Source: Haemaphysalis longicornis
Taxonomy: Eukaryota > Arthropoda > Arachnida > Ixodida > Ixodidae
DNA: 64,000 nt
Direction: 5' to 3'
NCBI GenBank assembly: GCA_013339765.2
Contig: CM023450.1
Location: forward strand, 187,754,688-187,818,687
Both the position numbers and the translations under genes were made by a program. Positions 11,192-23,071 of the stretch are shown piece by piece. The notes beneath the pieces are model-generated. The model saw nothing but the letters and a program-made list of their open reading frames with translations, did not search any database and was not told where the DNA came from. Each line of letters opens with the position of its first letter. Position 1 is the first letter of the stretch.

Positions 11192-11291
11192 NNNNNNNNN
11201 NNNNNNNNNNNNNNNNNNNNNNNNNNNNNNNNNNNNNNNNNNNNNNNNNNNNNNNNNNNNNNNNNNNNNNNNNNNNNNNNNNNNNNNNNNN
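11192..11291. other. assembly gap (100 N)
   Basis: Exactly 100 Ns, the usual placeholder for a gap of unknown size. Open frames through it are meaningless. The 3' part of the LTR element may lie in it. Confidence 0.99.
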
Positions 11292-14200
11292 CGAAGTGCG
11301 AAGTCACTGCAGTCAGTGCCGAAACGGCAAAAGTTAAACTCACCGTCTCACAAATGGTGCGCCTTGTTTAAAGAAATATTACTTCGTAAAGAACTGTTTC
11401 TGCTCTTCTGGCTCTGCTTATGTGCGGAAGTTAAAACTTGGTCTATTGAAAAACGCCGGTCACTTACAATCGGTTCAACTTGGCTTCGCTCCAAGTAAAA
11501 GTTGGTCTGGTAGGGAGCTGTGAAGATGGCCGCACGTCCAGTCACCCTGTACACAAAAACCAAGGAGGGCTGCCTGCACCCGGCAAGTAGCAACAAGCCA
11601 ACGTTACGAACACGCTAGACAGGGTGCACGAACTTCTATTTTGCAGATAATTTTAAAAATTGGCAGTAGCAGAGTATATATATGTATCAACAAAAACTTC
11701 CTATGAATGAGTTTGTCAACACGTTTACACCACAGAAAATCAATCAAACATTAGCTTCTAAACAAGGGCGCAACATTTGTCCTGCTATGCCCCTTATTCT
11801 GTTACTTGTAAACATAATAATGCACGAGGGCCGCCACAATTCCCCCTCTTCTTGTCAGTCGGCACGTTGAAACAGAGCCCCAGAGCCTGCCAAGCACCTG
11901 ATGCATAAGAGGAAAAGTTGTCAACCATTCGTGCACTACTTTAGCGTAATTTAAGCATTGCTGCATACGTGTAATGAATGGGACATTTTCTGCGACTCGT
12001 AGAGCCTTATGAATATCTGAGCCTTGTACACAAAACCGATTTCTTTATTTTTTGTTGATTTACTTTTGTCATTTTACCGTTTTAAGGGTTTTTATGCCAC
12101 TGAACTTCGCAGGTATCAAATTTCATATTTATTTGTGACATTGTAATATTGACGAACTTTGTTTAAAATGACCGCCTATTATTGCAACAGATTGCAACGC
12201 TCGAATGCAACGCATTCCAGCGCTCATTTGCCTTTAATAATCTTTCCGGGTATGTGCTCATACAGAGAGAGGCGAGAGAATTTCGGATGTGACATGCATA
12301 TGAAATTACTTCGCAAGAGGTTTTCAGAGAAAAGTATTTCAGATGCGGTTTGAAAGATTTCGTGCGACGGTTAAAAAAGGTATTAGGGCCCTTTTACACA
12401 TTGCTCAGTGTGATTAATGAATTTTTTTATAATTTCAGAAAGCTATACAGAGGATAAGAAAATAATATATGTTTGTGTTATTCCTTTTAGCGGAGCTTCA
12501 CTGGAAATATTTACAATGTAAGAGCTCCTGACGAAATAAAAGCGACATTTTCCTGCTTGGCACTGCTCTTAATTACCCTTACCAAATTATGTATTTTTGG
12601 AACATGATGAAGAAGTAACTTTATTGGCATATGATAATTGAGTGGGGTAGATCATTACGGCCTTTATACATTTGAAGCATTCAATGCCTTATTGGAAGAT
12701 TGGGTCGTGTCAAGAGATATTGAATCTTAAGCTCGTATTCGAGTGTTTTTATTGCTAGCCGAAGGTCCAATATCGTCTTCGCTAATCTTCATAACGCAAA
12801 AAATCCCAATTTTCGCTATGTTTTCGTAGCCAGAATCTGCCTCTCTAATGTAGATCGTAGGAGTGCAAGCTTACAACCAGGCGACCAAAAAATGCTGGTT
12901 GGTGAACTCTGAAACGTAACTTTTGATTTACTCATTTTATCACGCTTTGTGCATTTTTGCAATTGAATGCCCTTATATGTGAAGACATAGATCATTTGTA
13001 ACATGTATTCTTTATTTGGAGCGTAAAAAGTAATGAAATCATTTATAACTCACATGGCTATATTAGAGACGAGTTCCTTGAATGCTTTGAGCGAACCCGT
13101 GTATTTCTCGTGCCTGTAGAGACCATGGTAATCTCTCATCTCGTCAGACAACGTCTGTGCAGAAGTAAAAAGAGCACCTTCGGGTTACTCCAAAGAAGTG
13201 TAGTTTAGCGCAGTTTGAATCACGCCTTTGAGCATCACCTGTTGTTGTTAAGGCATCAGGATTACAAACATCGTGTAGAACACGCTTTTGTTTACGGGCG
13301 ACGCGCTTCACTGAAAAACAAGTCGCCGGACTCACACTGTAAAACTCCGAATTTCTGCGTAAGTTTTGCTCCCGATTGATGCCTAAGCGGCGTTCTTTGT
13401 TCTATCGAATGTGAGAACTTCTGTTCTTCTGCCATAAGCGACCAAAGTGAAAATCTGCTGCCGTTCCTGCCAGTGGAGTTTTTCCTTGACGTAAACCATT
13501 GTTATGGAAAGGCAGACGCGTTAGGTGGGTTGTGAGACGAAAAACGGTCGTAAAACTACGACCGGCTCGCGCGGGCTTTGAAATCTGTTTCTAGAAGCTG
13601 ACGGAATGCGCTCTGCAACAGGAATCTAGAAGGTACCAGAAGGCTTGTGCTCAATATGGGAGTCGACAACTCTTGTAGCTGTCTAGTTAGCCTCACCTTT
13701 ATTCAGTACCACCTTTCGTTGGTTGACCTGTCCCACCCTAGCCTTTGTCTGTGTTGAGGTTGACATCAACTTATGACAAAGCAATATATGGTTCATTGAA
13801 CGAAATGCCAGTGTCGGCGTGCGTGTAGGCGTTTGGAACGTTAATCGCTGAAACGGGTTCTTGGGAGCCGTGGGGTAGAAATTTTGGCAAGCTGAAAATC
13901 ATTCACCTTACACTGAAACGCCAAACGCAACACAGGAGCGAAAAGAGTGCTCGTCCTTGTTTTGTCCCTCATTTGTTTGTTTGTTCTATCGAAGATGAAT
14001 TGATTTTTCGTAAGCGTTCAATAGCAGGAGGAGTGTCACTGCGCCCTTTCAAATATGGCAGTAACGAGGCTTACAAGTAGCTACAGTAGGTGATCCATTA
14101 TCTCCCCCAGGTAGGGAAACCGTATGACATAGCCAGCCCGTACTTATTTCTCTTAAACGCGACTTTGCACCAGGCGGAGGCTACGTAGAGGACTCAGAAC

Positions 14201-15700
14201 ATTGCTTTATTCAAAATATTGGTCGTTTTCTAGTACTGCCAGCGTTTGCCCGGCTGCAAGATACCTGAATTCGTAGAGATTTAGCAATGAAACTCAACAT
14301 TTCGATTCTCCCATTGAATCACATATATAAGTGATGTCAAATATAGTTACCTAAAATACATTTTTGAGCATTCAAACGCTGCAATTCATCACAACCGCGC
14401 GGCGAATAGTCAAACGCCCTTGGTTACCGTGGGCCTTTCTTGGAGCGACGCCGTAACAATTAAGGCGGTAAAAGCTCTTCTAGGGGTCTTAATTACCTCC
14501 ACGGGCCACTGACAGCAGGCTTGCTTTACTTTTATTGGTACCGTGGGTGTATAATTTTGTTACGGGAGTAGTTACCGTTTCGCAAAGGGGTAGCCAACCA
14601 TTTTTGAGTGTGCAGTCTCTATCCCATCTTGAAAGACATAATTTAACACACCATCAACCGAAGGAGGTTTTCTGACACGGCGTTTGAGCGTTTTAGGGCT
14701 GAATGTTTAGACCCACCACCCTTCAGCGTGGGGCGAAAACGAATACCGGCAACATTGACAGGGGTACCCGTGGCAACACACGTTTAACTGTACATGGGAT
14801 AAAAAGGCATATTTGAAAGCTTGCCACCAGGTAAAACAATAACGAAACGCAGTCTTTCTTATTCTTTTTTGCGGTTCTTGAATCGCGTATTGAAACGGAC
14901 GGACCTGTTTATATACGACCGATTGTGATCACGTTGAGGCAACACACGGCGGTAGCTTTCATACTTAGAAAAGATTCGTGCCAAAATAAAATTATTTCCC
15001 CAAATTGGTTGGGTAATTTATTGTGGGTGCCCGAATATATGAAGAGACACCTTTAATTGAGCTAGGGTACTTGTACTACCGAAAAATGGTCGGCAGCCCA
15101 CTAACAATGGTTGTGACTCAACAAAGGCGACCATCTTAGCGGGTGTGTCGATAATGCTGATTGGCTGGTGTCGTGCATGCCGTATATGACCAGCGAGCTG
15201 GAAAACTGTCTGCAGCATGCTGTGTTTTGTTGCGCCGGCCGCCGGTAGTTTTGTCCGCTGGGCATGCTTGCTTCCGGATTCCTTCTAATAGTTTTCTAAA
15301 TATCCCACCAATTACACGACGTTACCTGCAAGTGTGTTGTAGTCTACGCAATAGAGTTAGTTACCCACAGTGGCGCCAGTCCTTTGGATGATGTACAATG
15401 CCTTATTTCTGTATTCATCTGGGAATTTCCCGCCAATGTATTTTCAATTAGAATCAGCTTCTTTTGCTTCTATTTCGGAAACCAAATTGAATGCGCAATT
15501 TATATTCAAGTATAGTAATGCTAAACTTGGTTATGTATACGCGTGCAATTACATGTCCGTGTAAAGGGTCCAGTGTAATTTCCGCCAGTGCGAGTTGGAA
15601 AATGTAACCGAAAATATGCAGAACGGCGTTTCTCATCTTCTTTACAGTTTTCTCCTATACAGGCACTTAGAAATATTACCACAGTATACTGCGTGTCCGC
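11292..15700. other. AT-rich sequence, no gene recognised
   Basis: I read this stretch on both strands. Frames are short (at most about 65 codons), codon use is AT-rich and no domain or repeat landmark stands out. It could be intron or old intergenic sequence. Confidence 0.5.
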
Positions 15701-15959
15701 AGACAAACGTGACATGCGTAAGGTGTGGGTAACTGGTCGTATAGAGGGTCTACGTCTGTCTTTGACCTAAGGAACCGAACCGATGACGGCCGGCAGAACT
15801 GCCTTTCCCACTTTGTTAGCAGTTGTCCGGAAGTGTTGGTCAAGAGCAAACGCAAATTGAGTGTGATCTTTTCTCTGTTACAGCGATCAGTTCACAGAGT
15901 AAACAAGGTAGTTGCCACCGCCGTACCCCACAAGAAGTGCCTCAAGAAGCAGTGCTTAC

Positions 15960-16183
15960 AGCGGCGTCGGCCTTCACCTCGCCGATACTCGTTTCGTGGA
16001 GGTCAACGTCCGTCAGCCCGACGCCGTCGGCGTTGAGGTCGGTGACCACCTGGAGTATTCCTCGCACGATGGCCTGGGGCCGTGCCTGTGGCTGGTTTCG
16101 CACCGAATTCCGGGCTACCATAAGGATGAGGCCCTTGCCCGGTGCCTTTGCCATCTGGTGGCCGATTTGGCTCTTCTGCGACG
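15960..16183 (-). CDS. candidate internal or last exon, unknown protein (exon B)
   Basis: On the minus strand a 224 nt open stretch is bounded by a good acceptor (CGCTATTCTCTCAG before 16183) and a good donor (GTAAGC at 15959-15954). It encodes 74 full codons with strongly GC-rich third positions, unlike the flanks. The protein part includes HQMAKAPGKGLILMVARN, QARPQAIVRGILQVV and TDLNADGVGLTDVDLHE. I do not recognise the family. It starts with two bases that complete a split codon, which fits exon A at 16684-16836 (that exon ends one base into a codon). If the donor is not used, the frame stops six codons later (VSTAS then TGA), giving a C terminus. Overlapping plus-strand frames at 15912-16187 are also open and GC3-rich, so strand is inferred from splice sites and phase. 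Confidence 0.5.
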
Positions 16184-16383
16184 CTGAGAGAATAGCGGCA
16201 CATCTGCTTGTTATGCTTACCTTTATCAAACAAACAATCTGCTCATACGCCCACAGCTATATCAGAGAATCGCTCTGCAAAGACGCCGTGAACCGCAAGC
16301 GCAGAGGACGTTATACAGGCATGACCTGAAGTTTCCGCGGGACTGCCTCCACCGCTCCTCCCCAACCGGCGCAAGTCGTGTGA

Positions 16384-16402
16384 AGCCCCCCCCCCCCCCC
16401 CA
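16384..16402. repeat. poly-C run
   Basis: A nearly pure run of about 18 C bases. It has no coding meaning and is prone to length error in the assembly. Confidence 0.9.
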
Positions 16403-16683
16403 CCCCTGAGTTGCTTTCGAGGCCCAGCGGGCCGGCACGGAGAATCCAGGGCAGTATCCAGAAACAGCATATTGTGAGTCAGATAAAAGCCGGTGGCGCA
16501 CCCGCCAGCAGGAGCAGCGCCCTCCCCCCTCTCAAAAGCGGAAGAAGGGCCAAAGAAAGCTTCGGTATAAAAAGCGAGGAGCTAACTGAAAAAGTGAGGT
16601 TATCCCGCCGACTAACGCTACCAGCGCATACAAGCGGTGAAGTCGCATCAGTTAACAGAGCCCCAAAAGAGATATCTTATTAC

Positions 16684-16836
16684 CAGGCTGGAGTTCGACG
16701 TTCGCCATGTATGGCGCGTAGAGCGTGTGCTGTGTGGCAGAGATCTTGACGTCAGCAATGAAGAAATCGCACGCGGGTGGCAGCGGCGCCTTGAGGTACA
16801 TCTCGGCAGACGTGTGACACAGGATGCCAGCTATAT
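16684..16836 (-). CDS. candidate internal exon, unknown protein (exon A)
   Basis: On the minus strand the acceptor TTTTTTGGCTTACAG precedes 16836 and the donor GTAATA follows 16684. The 153 nt exon begins with two bases completing a codon, holds 50 codons and ends with one base. It therefore joins exon B in phase with no frameshift. The protein segment includes ILCHTSAEMYLKAPLPP, CDFFIADVKIS and HTLYAPYMANVELQP, and codon third positions are mainly C/G. I do not recognise it. A weaker possible upstream exon lies at about 17200-17372, after the acceptor CATTACCTGCAG, but its donor phase is uncertain. Confidence 0.5.
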
Positions 16837-17399
16837 CTGTAAGCCAAAAAACATCAAGGTTTCATCGGCCAACCCAGTAGACCAAACGAAGCTTGGGCTG
16901 GGGCAGGTAGGCTTTCTGCCTACATTATTGCTTGTTTTTCTTCAAGATATACTGTTTTACCGTGCTGATTAGAAGGCAATGCTAAACGTGGTGGTCACAA
17001 ACTCTCAACAACGTAACTAACTGAAAAAATCAAACTCTTTCCACCCCGTGAAAGGGGGAAGCCAGCGAAGGTGGTGCTTTGATGAGATTTGTTACGTTGC
17101 GGTAAGATAATTCAGCATTTGCTAGATTGCATTATAAAAATAGAGGCCTGATCTTTGCGTAACAGATAAGGTGCAACGTTTCGAGCCAGACTATCACAAG
17201 AAGTGAGTTCCTGTGTCGTTCACTGCATTCGTGCAGTTAAGGATTTGTAGGTAGGGCCCATCTTGGTATGAACACGTGTGAAGTTCACGCGTACTGCAGT
17301 AAGGTATGCGCTGCCTGGTGTTTAGGTACAGGTACGGTTGTGGGCACAGCGCACGTTTGAGTGCTGATAGCGCTGCAGGTAATGACCGTTCCCAGCATA

Positions 17400-18129
17400 C
17401 CAAGCAGTCACTCGGCCCCTTTCCTTTATTCAAACAAAGTTAGAAGATATCGTTGAAGTCATCGAACCACCAAAGCAGCCAAGATTGCGAGATGATGTCT
17501 TTCTACGCATTTAAAGCGATTAGAAAAAGACAAATTTAAAAAACTTAGATGTTGATGTAAGGTGATGGGCTGGGATAGTGTAGTAAACGCTATTAGAAGC
17601 TGCGCGCTCTCTGTCCCGCCCATCCGTTGACGTTGTCTCCTATGGTAGGATTTTTTGGATAAGTAAATTGAATTCAACAGTCATTTTAGTTGCCGTAGTT
17701 CCTGATAGAAGAACTAGTCACTGACGATCCTCCTTCTGGCGCTTACAAAGGAAGTGCAACGACCGCTATGGCCTTACAAAAATTCGTGACTGGAAAGCAA
17801 GTTTCTCTAATTGGAAGGCTTCCACGCTATAATTACGCCTTGCGATATCAAGGTATTTTTTCTCTTGCCCCGCCAGACTTTTCGCCTGGCAATGAGTTTC
17901 CACTTTAACGCTTTTGAAAGGCTTATATCTATGTCCACCGCGCCGTGACGTTGCTTGTCCCTGCCGCCATGCATTAAGAGAGTGGACGACGGTAGATTTC
18001 ACAGCCTGTTGTTCCCTCGCTTCGTCCACTTCCGATGTCTGTCCTCATATGCGGGTGTTATGGCATGTACGGCTGGCTTACGTTCGCCCTCTAGTGCCGA
18101 GGTTAGGCGCACGCTCTCAAACACCTCGG
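17400..18129. other. no gene recognised
   Basis: Sequence between the candidate exons and 8 kb repeat copy 2. A short minus-strand frame at 17999-18129 (containing RLTSALEGERKPAVHAITP) runs up to the repeat border but matches nothing I know. Confidence 0.4.
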
Positions 18130-20217
18130 GCTTAGGAACATTGCAAAGAAATATGGTCTTGGCGCCATTTTGCTGTTGCATGTCCCGATTCTACCGCCGG
18201 CATTCTCACTCAAAGGGCTCTTTATTGTGTAGCCGCAACCCCAATTGCAATACCGGATCGTGTGCCGCCTGTAGTGCAATGGCCCGACCGACTCGTGGGA
18301 CAATTCACTCTCACACGCAAGAGAGGAAGTAGAAGATCTTGGCAGTGTTCCAGTGCAATAAATTTTGTACTTCGCCGACGACCGGTAGTCTTATTCGTGG
18401 CCTTTCACATCGCCTTTTCGACAGCGCCGTACAGCTGTTGACAGGCCAGAAAACGCCACCAAGGCAAAGGGAGAGCCATATCTCTTGACAACAATGACCG
18501 GACCCGTTCAGAAGAAATTGGGGGAAGAGTTGATTACACGACTGTTCAGCTGACTCCGTTTTGGGAGCACAATTGAACTACCTTGTTTCTACAAACACAG
18601 GTTCCGCTCCGGCTTGCCCCCTTGAAAGAAGAGAGATTGCTTCACGTCATAAGAGTTCCTCCACCACGGACCTGGAGACAATCGCCAACATCCTCGTCAC
18701 AGTTCCACCCAGAGGTCTAGCAGCATCTCACGGCAGCTAAAGGTTTCGCTACTGGAGGGAAGAGTTGCTTCAGATTGCCCGCGTATACAACAACCCCGTC
18801 ATCTGAGAAGCTTGGCGACCACCAGTTCAGTCAACTGATTTGGGTCATGACATAACCTTCGTCATGCCTTATCTTGATATAAACGACACACAGCTGCATG
18901 AAGTTTTACTCCGACACCTACCCTCAAACACGGCGTGTATTTTACAAGATTTTGGGCACTAAGGCCATTTCTGACTGTCATTCGCAATACAGCCTGCCAT
19001 ACTTTACCGTCACTCTGCAGGGTCCAATCATACGTTTTGCTATGAATCAATACGCGCTTACAAACAGACGCCCATTAAAGTCATTTGCAACACCGCCTGC
19101 CATTCTTTACCGTCACTCTGCAGGGTCCCATCATATGTTTTGAAATGAATCAATACGCGCATACAACCAGACGCCCATTAAAGACCATCACAACATACAT
19201 CACCACATACCATCAGAACATCATTCGGCGGGTTTGAATTCATACACATGCCATTTTCAGTAAACCGCACTGCACAATCGTTCAGCGCTTCACTGATGCG
19301 ATAACGCGTAGACAGCGACTCGTCTGCACCTAAGTTGACAATATTCTGGTGGTCTAACATCCCTTCAGCAGCATCTGAAAAATTTTCAGTTTCTCTTAGA
19401 CCATGTCGCAGCTAACAGCACCGTAACCATCTTCTCGAAGAGATGGGTCGGGTGCTTCTCTAGATTTTTATCACTGTTTAAGCACCACTGGCATACGTCC
19501 AGTTCTCGCCAATGTCTAGGCTAGCTTCGAGTTTCTAAGGATAGCCTCGTTAACCAAGTAGGGCGAGTGCCTCAGCCTCATAAATGCTAAGCGTCACTTC
19601 AATAAAATCTGTGTCACATTGCTGGAATTACATCGACAGGCTACTTCACACTACATTATCATCTACATCCCTGAATAGGGCCTCTGTCGCCGAGAAAACC
19701 TGTGAAATCCTTAGACCTGCTTTTGCCAACGCTGCACCGCTGGCCGTCGCAAATCCCGTCCATCCACTATCACTTGAGGTCGACGCGTCATTTTGAGCAG
19801 TTCGGGCTCCGCTTCAGATTCGAGGTAATGGCAGAAGTCAACCATTAAAATTTTTCTGCAAGCGCATTGTTTTGGGCTTGAAGAAGTAGCTATGCACCTC
19901 GCTGTGGGTAGCTACTACAAGCACCAAAGAGGACGGTGGTTTACGATCTTCTCCGATTTCATGCCAGTCAGAGTCGCCATCGAACGCCCTGATACCCTTT
20001 ACCCTTTAATGCTGGTGTGCAAAGCGTATATCTTCGGGAGTTTACATACGACGTTTAGACAGACAAAGGTGTTGCCCATTAATCTGCGGAACCTCTAATG
20101 GGATGGACACTCTGCGTTTTATAAGAAAACACCGAAAAACGTCACGTGCAATTGACCCCCACCAACTGGCACGCTTCTGACTCCAAGGAATCCCTTCTCC
20201 GCGTGACCCCCGTGCCG

Positions 20218-20874
20218 TCAACATTGAAGAGATACCGTTTTGCGGCGTTTAAATTGTCTGCAACAAGTTGAAAGGTGTTTTCCGACCGTGCCCGCCCACT
20301 TGATATCGTCGCCGTCTCTTTGATAGCAGTCATAACATGGCCCGCCCTGCGTTCGGACCTCTGAGAAGCTCACTGCTTCCCGCTGCGTCCAGCAGCGAAT
20401 GAATACAAACATTTCCGATTGGCCACGAACCTGCACGCCAAGCAAGTTCCACATTTCAGGCCTTTTCTCGGGCAGAATTACGGATTTGCAGTTGTTTGCA
20501 TATATCTCGTTGGTCCTATAAAACCTTGAAAGACTACCGGTAGTCTTGACTGTTATCGACCAGTGTGCACGTTGGCCCGGGGCCTTCATTTTCCCTACAT
20601 GACGAAACTTACGGTAGCTCCGTATTTGGTTTTTACGTGGTTCGTTTGCTACAGACGTCCTCCCAAAGTCGTTACCGCGGCAGTGGGAACATTCAGTCGC
20701 CATGGTGATTAAGTACATCTCAGCATGACAACTGTGCAAAGAGTTACGTAGCATCCGCACGACAACGACGGCCTCGTGAACCGATTCCACCGACAAATCG
20801 TGGCTTCGTTTATAGCGCATAGCTGTGCAATAGATACCACTCACGCTTTCAGCGTCCGGCACGGACTTCTGCAC
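20218..20874 (-). CDS. unknown ORF of 218 codons in 8 kb repeat, copy 2
   Basis: This is the intact version of the frame broken at 3304-3959. The protein is basic, with a CSHC pair near residue 62 (ECSHCRGNDFG) and Cys pairs near the C terminus (GGPCYDCYQRDG, STCCRQFKRRK). No signal peptide or recognised domain is present. Differences from copy 1 include both silent and replacement changes. It may be a remnant of the original repeat's coding capacity or a chance frame. Confidence 0.25.
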   Translation of the reverse strand: MQKSVPDAESVSGIYCTAMRYKRSHDLSVESVHEAVVVVRMLRNSLHSCHAEMYLITMATECSHCRGNDFGRTSVANEPRKNQIRSYRKFRHVGKMKAPGQRAHWSITVKTTGSLSRFYRTNEIYANNCKSVILPEKRPEMWNLLGVQVRGQSEMFVFIRCWTQREAVSFSEVRTQGGPCYDCYQRDGDDIKWAGTVGKHLSTCCRQFKRRKTVSLQC

Positions 20875-20904
20875 ATCTACTAAGCTGGTCCGGGGTTCAT
20901 TCTT

Positions 20905-21426
20905 ATGCTTATCATCTGGATTATTTCACGAATCATCAGGCATCGTCCGTACCAAAGGATCCTTTCATTATCTAGAAGCGGTGCTACGGCCCCTTGGGCA
21001 CAGCCCTCCCAACCCTATCAAGCTCCATATGTTTATATTCACCGGGACCTTGAAACAGTTACACATTTTGCTCCTCTACCCGCCTGTTTGACGACCAATG
21101 CGGCCTCAATATCTTGTTCAACACCACGTCGGCTATTGCCACCGGCCCCATTTTGTACTGAGCATCAATTCTGCTTTAGACCAACCAAAGATTTCGTGGC
21201 AACTAGGTGCCTGGACACGGCATACCTCAAGCCTGTACAAGTTCCCGCCCTTGAACCTGCTCTGTTCTCGCCAACTCACCCAAGTCGCGTAGGCTTTGTT
21301 GCCGACCGCCGCGACACTTTTGCTAGTCATTTTCGCTCCTTCCTTGGGTGGGGACCCTGTATCAGCAGCCACAGCTGTAATCCTGTAGACCTTCCGCTTG
21401 CAGCGGCTGCAGCCCGACGTGTATAA
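20905..21426 (+). CDS. hypothetical ORF of 173 codons in 8 kb repeat, copy 2
   Basis: The counterpart of 3944-4504. The frame starts MLIIWIISRIIRHRPY, hydrophobic and then basic, and ends ...AAAARRV. Substitutions between the copies keep it open, but with so few changes this is weak evidence. The function is unknown. Confidence 0.15.
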   Translation: MLIIWIISRIIRHRPYQRILSLSRSGATAPWAQPSQPYQAPYVYIHRDLETVTHFAPLPACLTTNAASISCSTPRRLLPPAPFCTEHQFCFRPTKDFVATRCLDTAYLKPVQVPALEPALFSPTHPSRVGFVADRRDTFASHFRSFLGWGPCISSHSCNPVDLPLAAAAARRV

Positions 21427-21696
21427 GGGAACGGAGTGGGCAGGCACGGGTCGCCACAGTTTCACGGCGGAATGTATTCGGTTTTTACGCCGATGAGTGC
21501 TAGTGGTGCCAGAGAATACTTTTTAATTCGCTGTTTTCAAATTTGTCCCGACGAATGCCTACAAATTAAAAATGAGCGCGCGTGTAACCTTCCGACACTG
21601 CCTCACTCAAAGGAATGGCCAAGAATTTCCATCTTCCGGGTTAATTTTTGCGTACTTGAATTGGTAAGAGAAATGTTTATTAGGGTAAATGCACAA

Positions 21697-21792
21697 ACAT
21701 ACATGCATACATATATACATGCATATACATACATATATGCATGCATACATATATACATACATACATACATACATACATACATACATACATGC
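21697..21792. repeat. CATA microsatellite
   Basis: Mixed CATA/TATA/TGCA units precede the first SINE head of copy 2. Confidence 0.9.
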
Positions 21793-21897
21793 AGAAATAA
21801 GGGTTGGCAGTCAAAAAAACCTGAAAGCAAAAGGGGAGGATATCGTAGGTCATTCAAACAGATAAAGAATTGGAAAGAAAGAAAGTGGAGAAAAAAT

Positions 21898-21974
21898 GCC
21901 CGACAGGTGGGATCCGAACCCACGACCTCCAGAATACCGGTCTGGTGCGGATAACCACTACGCTACCGGCGGGC
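21898..21974 (-). repeat. tRNA-derived SINE head, unit 1 of copy 2
   Basis: Same cloverleaf as 4939-5013, with one extra base in the D-arm and an acceptor-stem mismatch (CTGTCGGGC), which shows decay. Confidence 0.75.
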
Positions 21975-22279
21975 TATTTTCCACTCTACTTTCTGGGGTA
22001 TTTATGTCAATGTAATTTTTTCTGTGCTTGGGGGTGGTAGCCAGCACCACTCCGACTTCTCGGGGTGAAGGGGACCTTCTTTTTAACCCCCGGGCCGTGA
22101 CTCGAGTGTCTACGACATGTCGAGAATGGTCGACCAGCGTTGAACCCTCTTAATCTCCCTATGGCACCAAGACTGCCAGAACAGAGGCCCTCGCGATGCA
22201 TGTGCGAAAGCATAGGGGAGGATATGGTAGGTCATTGAAACAGACAAAGAATTTGGAAAGAAAGAAGTGGAGAAAAAAT

Positions 22280-22355
22280 GCCCGCCAGGTGGGATCCGAA
22301 CCCACGACCTCCAGAATACCGGTATGGTGCGATGACCACTACGCTACTTGCGGGC
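22280..22355 (-). repeat. tRNA-derived SINE head, unit 2 of copy 2
   Basis: A full unit absent from copy 1, with the same body downstream (GTGCTCGGGGGGTGG, GGTGAAGGGGACC). The anticodon-like stem has a mismatch (ACCATA). Confidence 0.75.
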
Positions 22356-22583
22356 TATTTTCCCCTCCACTTTCTGGACTATTTATGTTTAGGTATTTTT
22401 TGTTTCCTGTGCTCGGGGGGTGGTAGCCAGCGCCACTCGGACTACTCGGGGTGAAGGGGACCTTCTTTTCAACCCCTGGGCCGTGACTCGAGTGTCTACG
22501 ACATGTCGAGAGTGGTCGACCAACGTTGAACCCTCTTAAGCTTCTATGGCCCCAAGACTGCCAGAACAGAGGCCCTCGCTATG

Positions 22584-22925
22584 CATGTAGCGAATCAGAA
22601 TAGGAAATGAGGGCTGGCTCGTTGAAAATAAGACATAAATAAGGGTTGGTAGTCAAGAAAACCTCGGAAAGCAAAGGAGAGGATATGGTAGGTCATTGAA
22701 ACAGATAAAGAATTTGGAAAGAAAGTGTAGAAAAAATGCCCGCCAGGTGGGATCCGAACCCACGACCTCCAGAATACCGGTCTGGTGCTTCTTTACAAAT
22801 GCTTTATCTGTTTCAATGACCTACCATATCCTCCCCTTTGCTTTCCGAGGTTTTCTTGACTGCCAACCCTTATTTCTGTCTTATTTTCAACGAGCCCCTC
22901 ATTTCCTATTCTGATTCGCTACATA
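22584..22925. repeat. long inverted repeat around a truncated SINE head (copy 2)
   Basis: Arms at about 22584-22716 and 22789-22925 are reverse complements with few mismatches. The loop holds the truncated SINE head at 22738-22788. It is the same arrangement as 5236-5573. Confidence 0.8.
22738..22788 (-). repeat. truncated tRNA-SINE head, unit 3 of copy 2
   Basis: The T-arm and anticodon-like part only. It is cut at the same point (GGTCTGGTGC) as in copy 1, so the break predates the 8 kb duplication. Confidence 0.7.
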
Positions 22926-23071
22926 CATACATGCATGCATGCATACATACATACATACATACATACATACATACATACATACATACATACATACATACAT
23001 ACATACATACATACATACATACATACATACATACATACATACATACATACATACATACATACATACATACA
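22919..23071. repeat. long pure CATA microsatellite
   Basis: About 150 bp of almost uninterrupted CATA units, purer than in copy 1. It is likely to vary in length. Confidence 0.95.

Noticed and set aside
10806..11498. Single 230-codon ORF across the gap
   Set aside because: It depends on 100 Ns translated as X. The frame beyond the gap has no relation to the frame before it.
15912..16187. Plus-strand frame with a faint Agenet/Tudor-like word pattern
   Set aside because: The match was a few residues only, and splice sites and phase favour the minus strand.
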